A stretch of 5,089 nt of DNA from contig JAEEGN010000024.1 of NCBI GenBank assembly GCA_016280345.1, positions 1-5,089 on the forward strand, written 5' to 3'. Shown here piece after piece: positions 4,940 through 5,089 of the stretch (position 1 is the first letter of the stretch; the number at the start of each line of letters is the position of its first letter). The DNA comes from Selenomonadaceae bacterium (lineage in GTDB: Bacteria; Bacillota; Negativicutes; Selenomonadales; Selenomonadaceae). The notes under the pieces were generated by a model, which was not told the origin of the DNA, searched no databases, and worked only from the letters and a program-made list of their open reading frames with translations. Made by a program: the position numbers and the translations under genes.

Positions 4940-5089
4940 ATGCGAGCGAAGAACATCCGCAATTTCTCCATCATCGCCCATATCGACCACGGCAAATCCA
5001 CCCTGGCCTACCGCCTCATCGAACGGACTGGCGCTCTCACCGAGCGAGCGATGGCTGAGCAGGTCCTCGACTCCATGGACCTGGAGCGC
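4940..5089 (+). CDS. lepA: Elongation factor 4 (LepA), N-terminal 50 residues, truncated by window end
   Basis: The visible 50 residues begin MRAKNIRNFSIIAHIDHGKST and end MDLER, an arrangement specific to LepA among translational GTPases. The P-loop AHIDHGKST is at 13-21 and the start of switch I (LDSMDLER) at 43-50. LepA/EF4 binds ribosomes, can back-translocate them in vitro, and is implicated in translation initiation or ribosome biogenesis. The ATG at 4940 sits 11 nt after AGGAGG (4923-4928), a slightly long spacing. Two positions look unusual: Tyr24, where E. coli and B. subtilis LepA have Asp (LADR or LSDR), and Ala37, where they have Glu (REM). The gene has its own promoter and is probably not dependent on the upstream operon. 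Confidence 0.95.
   Translation, partial: MRAKNIRNFSIIAHIDHGKSTLAYRLIERTGALTERAMAEQVLDSMDLER

Noticed and set aside
3118..5001. 627-codon open frame on the minus strand
   Set aside because: It runs antisense to the end of obg, yhbY, proB and the start of lepA, all clearly recognisable. Its translation resembles no family I know and is explained by the scarcity of stop codons in GC-rich DNA.

Overview
This GC-rich window (roughly 60% or more by eye) carries a compact bacterial housekeeping locus with every supported gene on the + strand. The order rplU-prp-rpmA-obg-yhbY-proB, the N-terminally extended L27 with its dedicated Prp protease, and the strong AGGAGG-type ribosome binding sites point to a Bacillota (Firmicutes) or close relative. 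The GC content and the obg-yhbY-proB order suggest Negativicutes, but that is inference. There is no mobile element, CRISPR array, tRNA or rRNA gene, and I found no convincing undescribed system.

Layout. Positions 3-878 are the 3' part of a gene best read as dnaX (DNA polymerase III gamma/tau), running in from the left edge. It has proline/alanine-rich linkers, a small C-terminal domain and a tail of three 14-residue acidic repeats. Positions 879-1072 are non-coding. They hold a GC-rich terminator hairpin, an excellent sigma-A type promoter (TTGACA, 17 bp, extended TATCAT) and a leader of about 100 nt ahead of rplU. From 1073 to 4863 runs what looks like one operon: rplU (L21), prp (L27-processing cysteine protease), rpmA (L27 precursor), obg (ribosome-assembly GTPase), yhbY (CRM-domain ribosome-assembly factor) and proB (glutamate 5-kinase with PUA domain). 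A perfect 11-bp UUCG hairpin lies between rpmA and obg. After proB, a 76-nt gap holds a small hairpin and a TATAAT promoter driving lepA (elongation factor 4), which is cut by the right edge.

How the genes work together. Five of the six operon genes act on the large ribosomal subunit. L21 and L27 are structural proteins. Prp trims the L27 N-terminal extension so the mature protein begins AHKKG. Obg and YhbY assist 50S assembly. LepA acts on ribosomes during translation. proB, the first step of proline synthesis, travels with this cluster, but its usual partner proA is not next to it.

Points deserving a second look: the DnaX tail, which repeats a motif resembling the SSB C-terminal peptide; an A6 run just before that tail where a -1 slip would replace it with a basic peptide; deviations at conserved positions in LepA; and the UUCG hairpin that splits the ribosomal-protein genes from obg.
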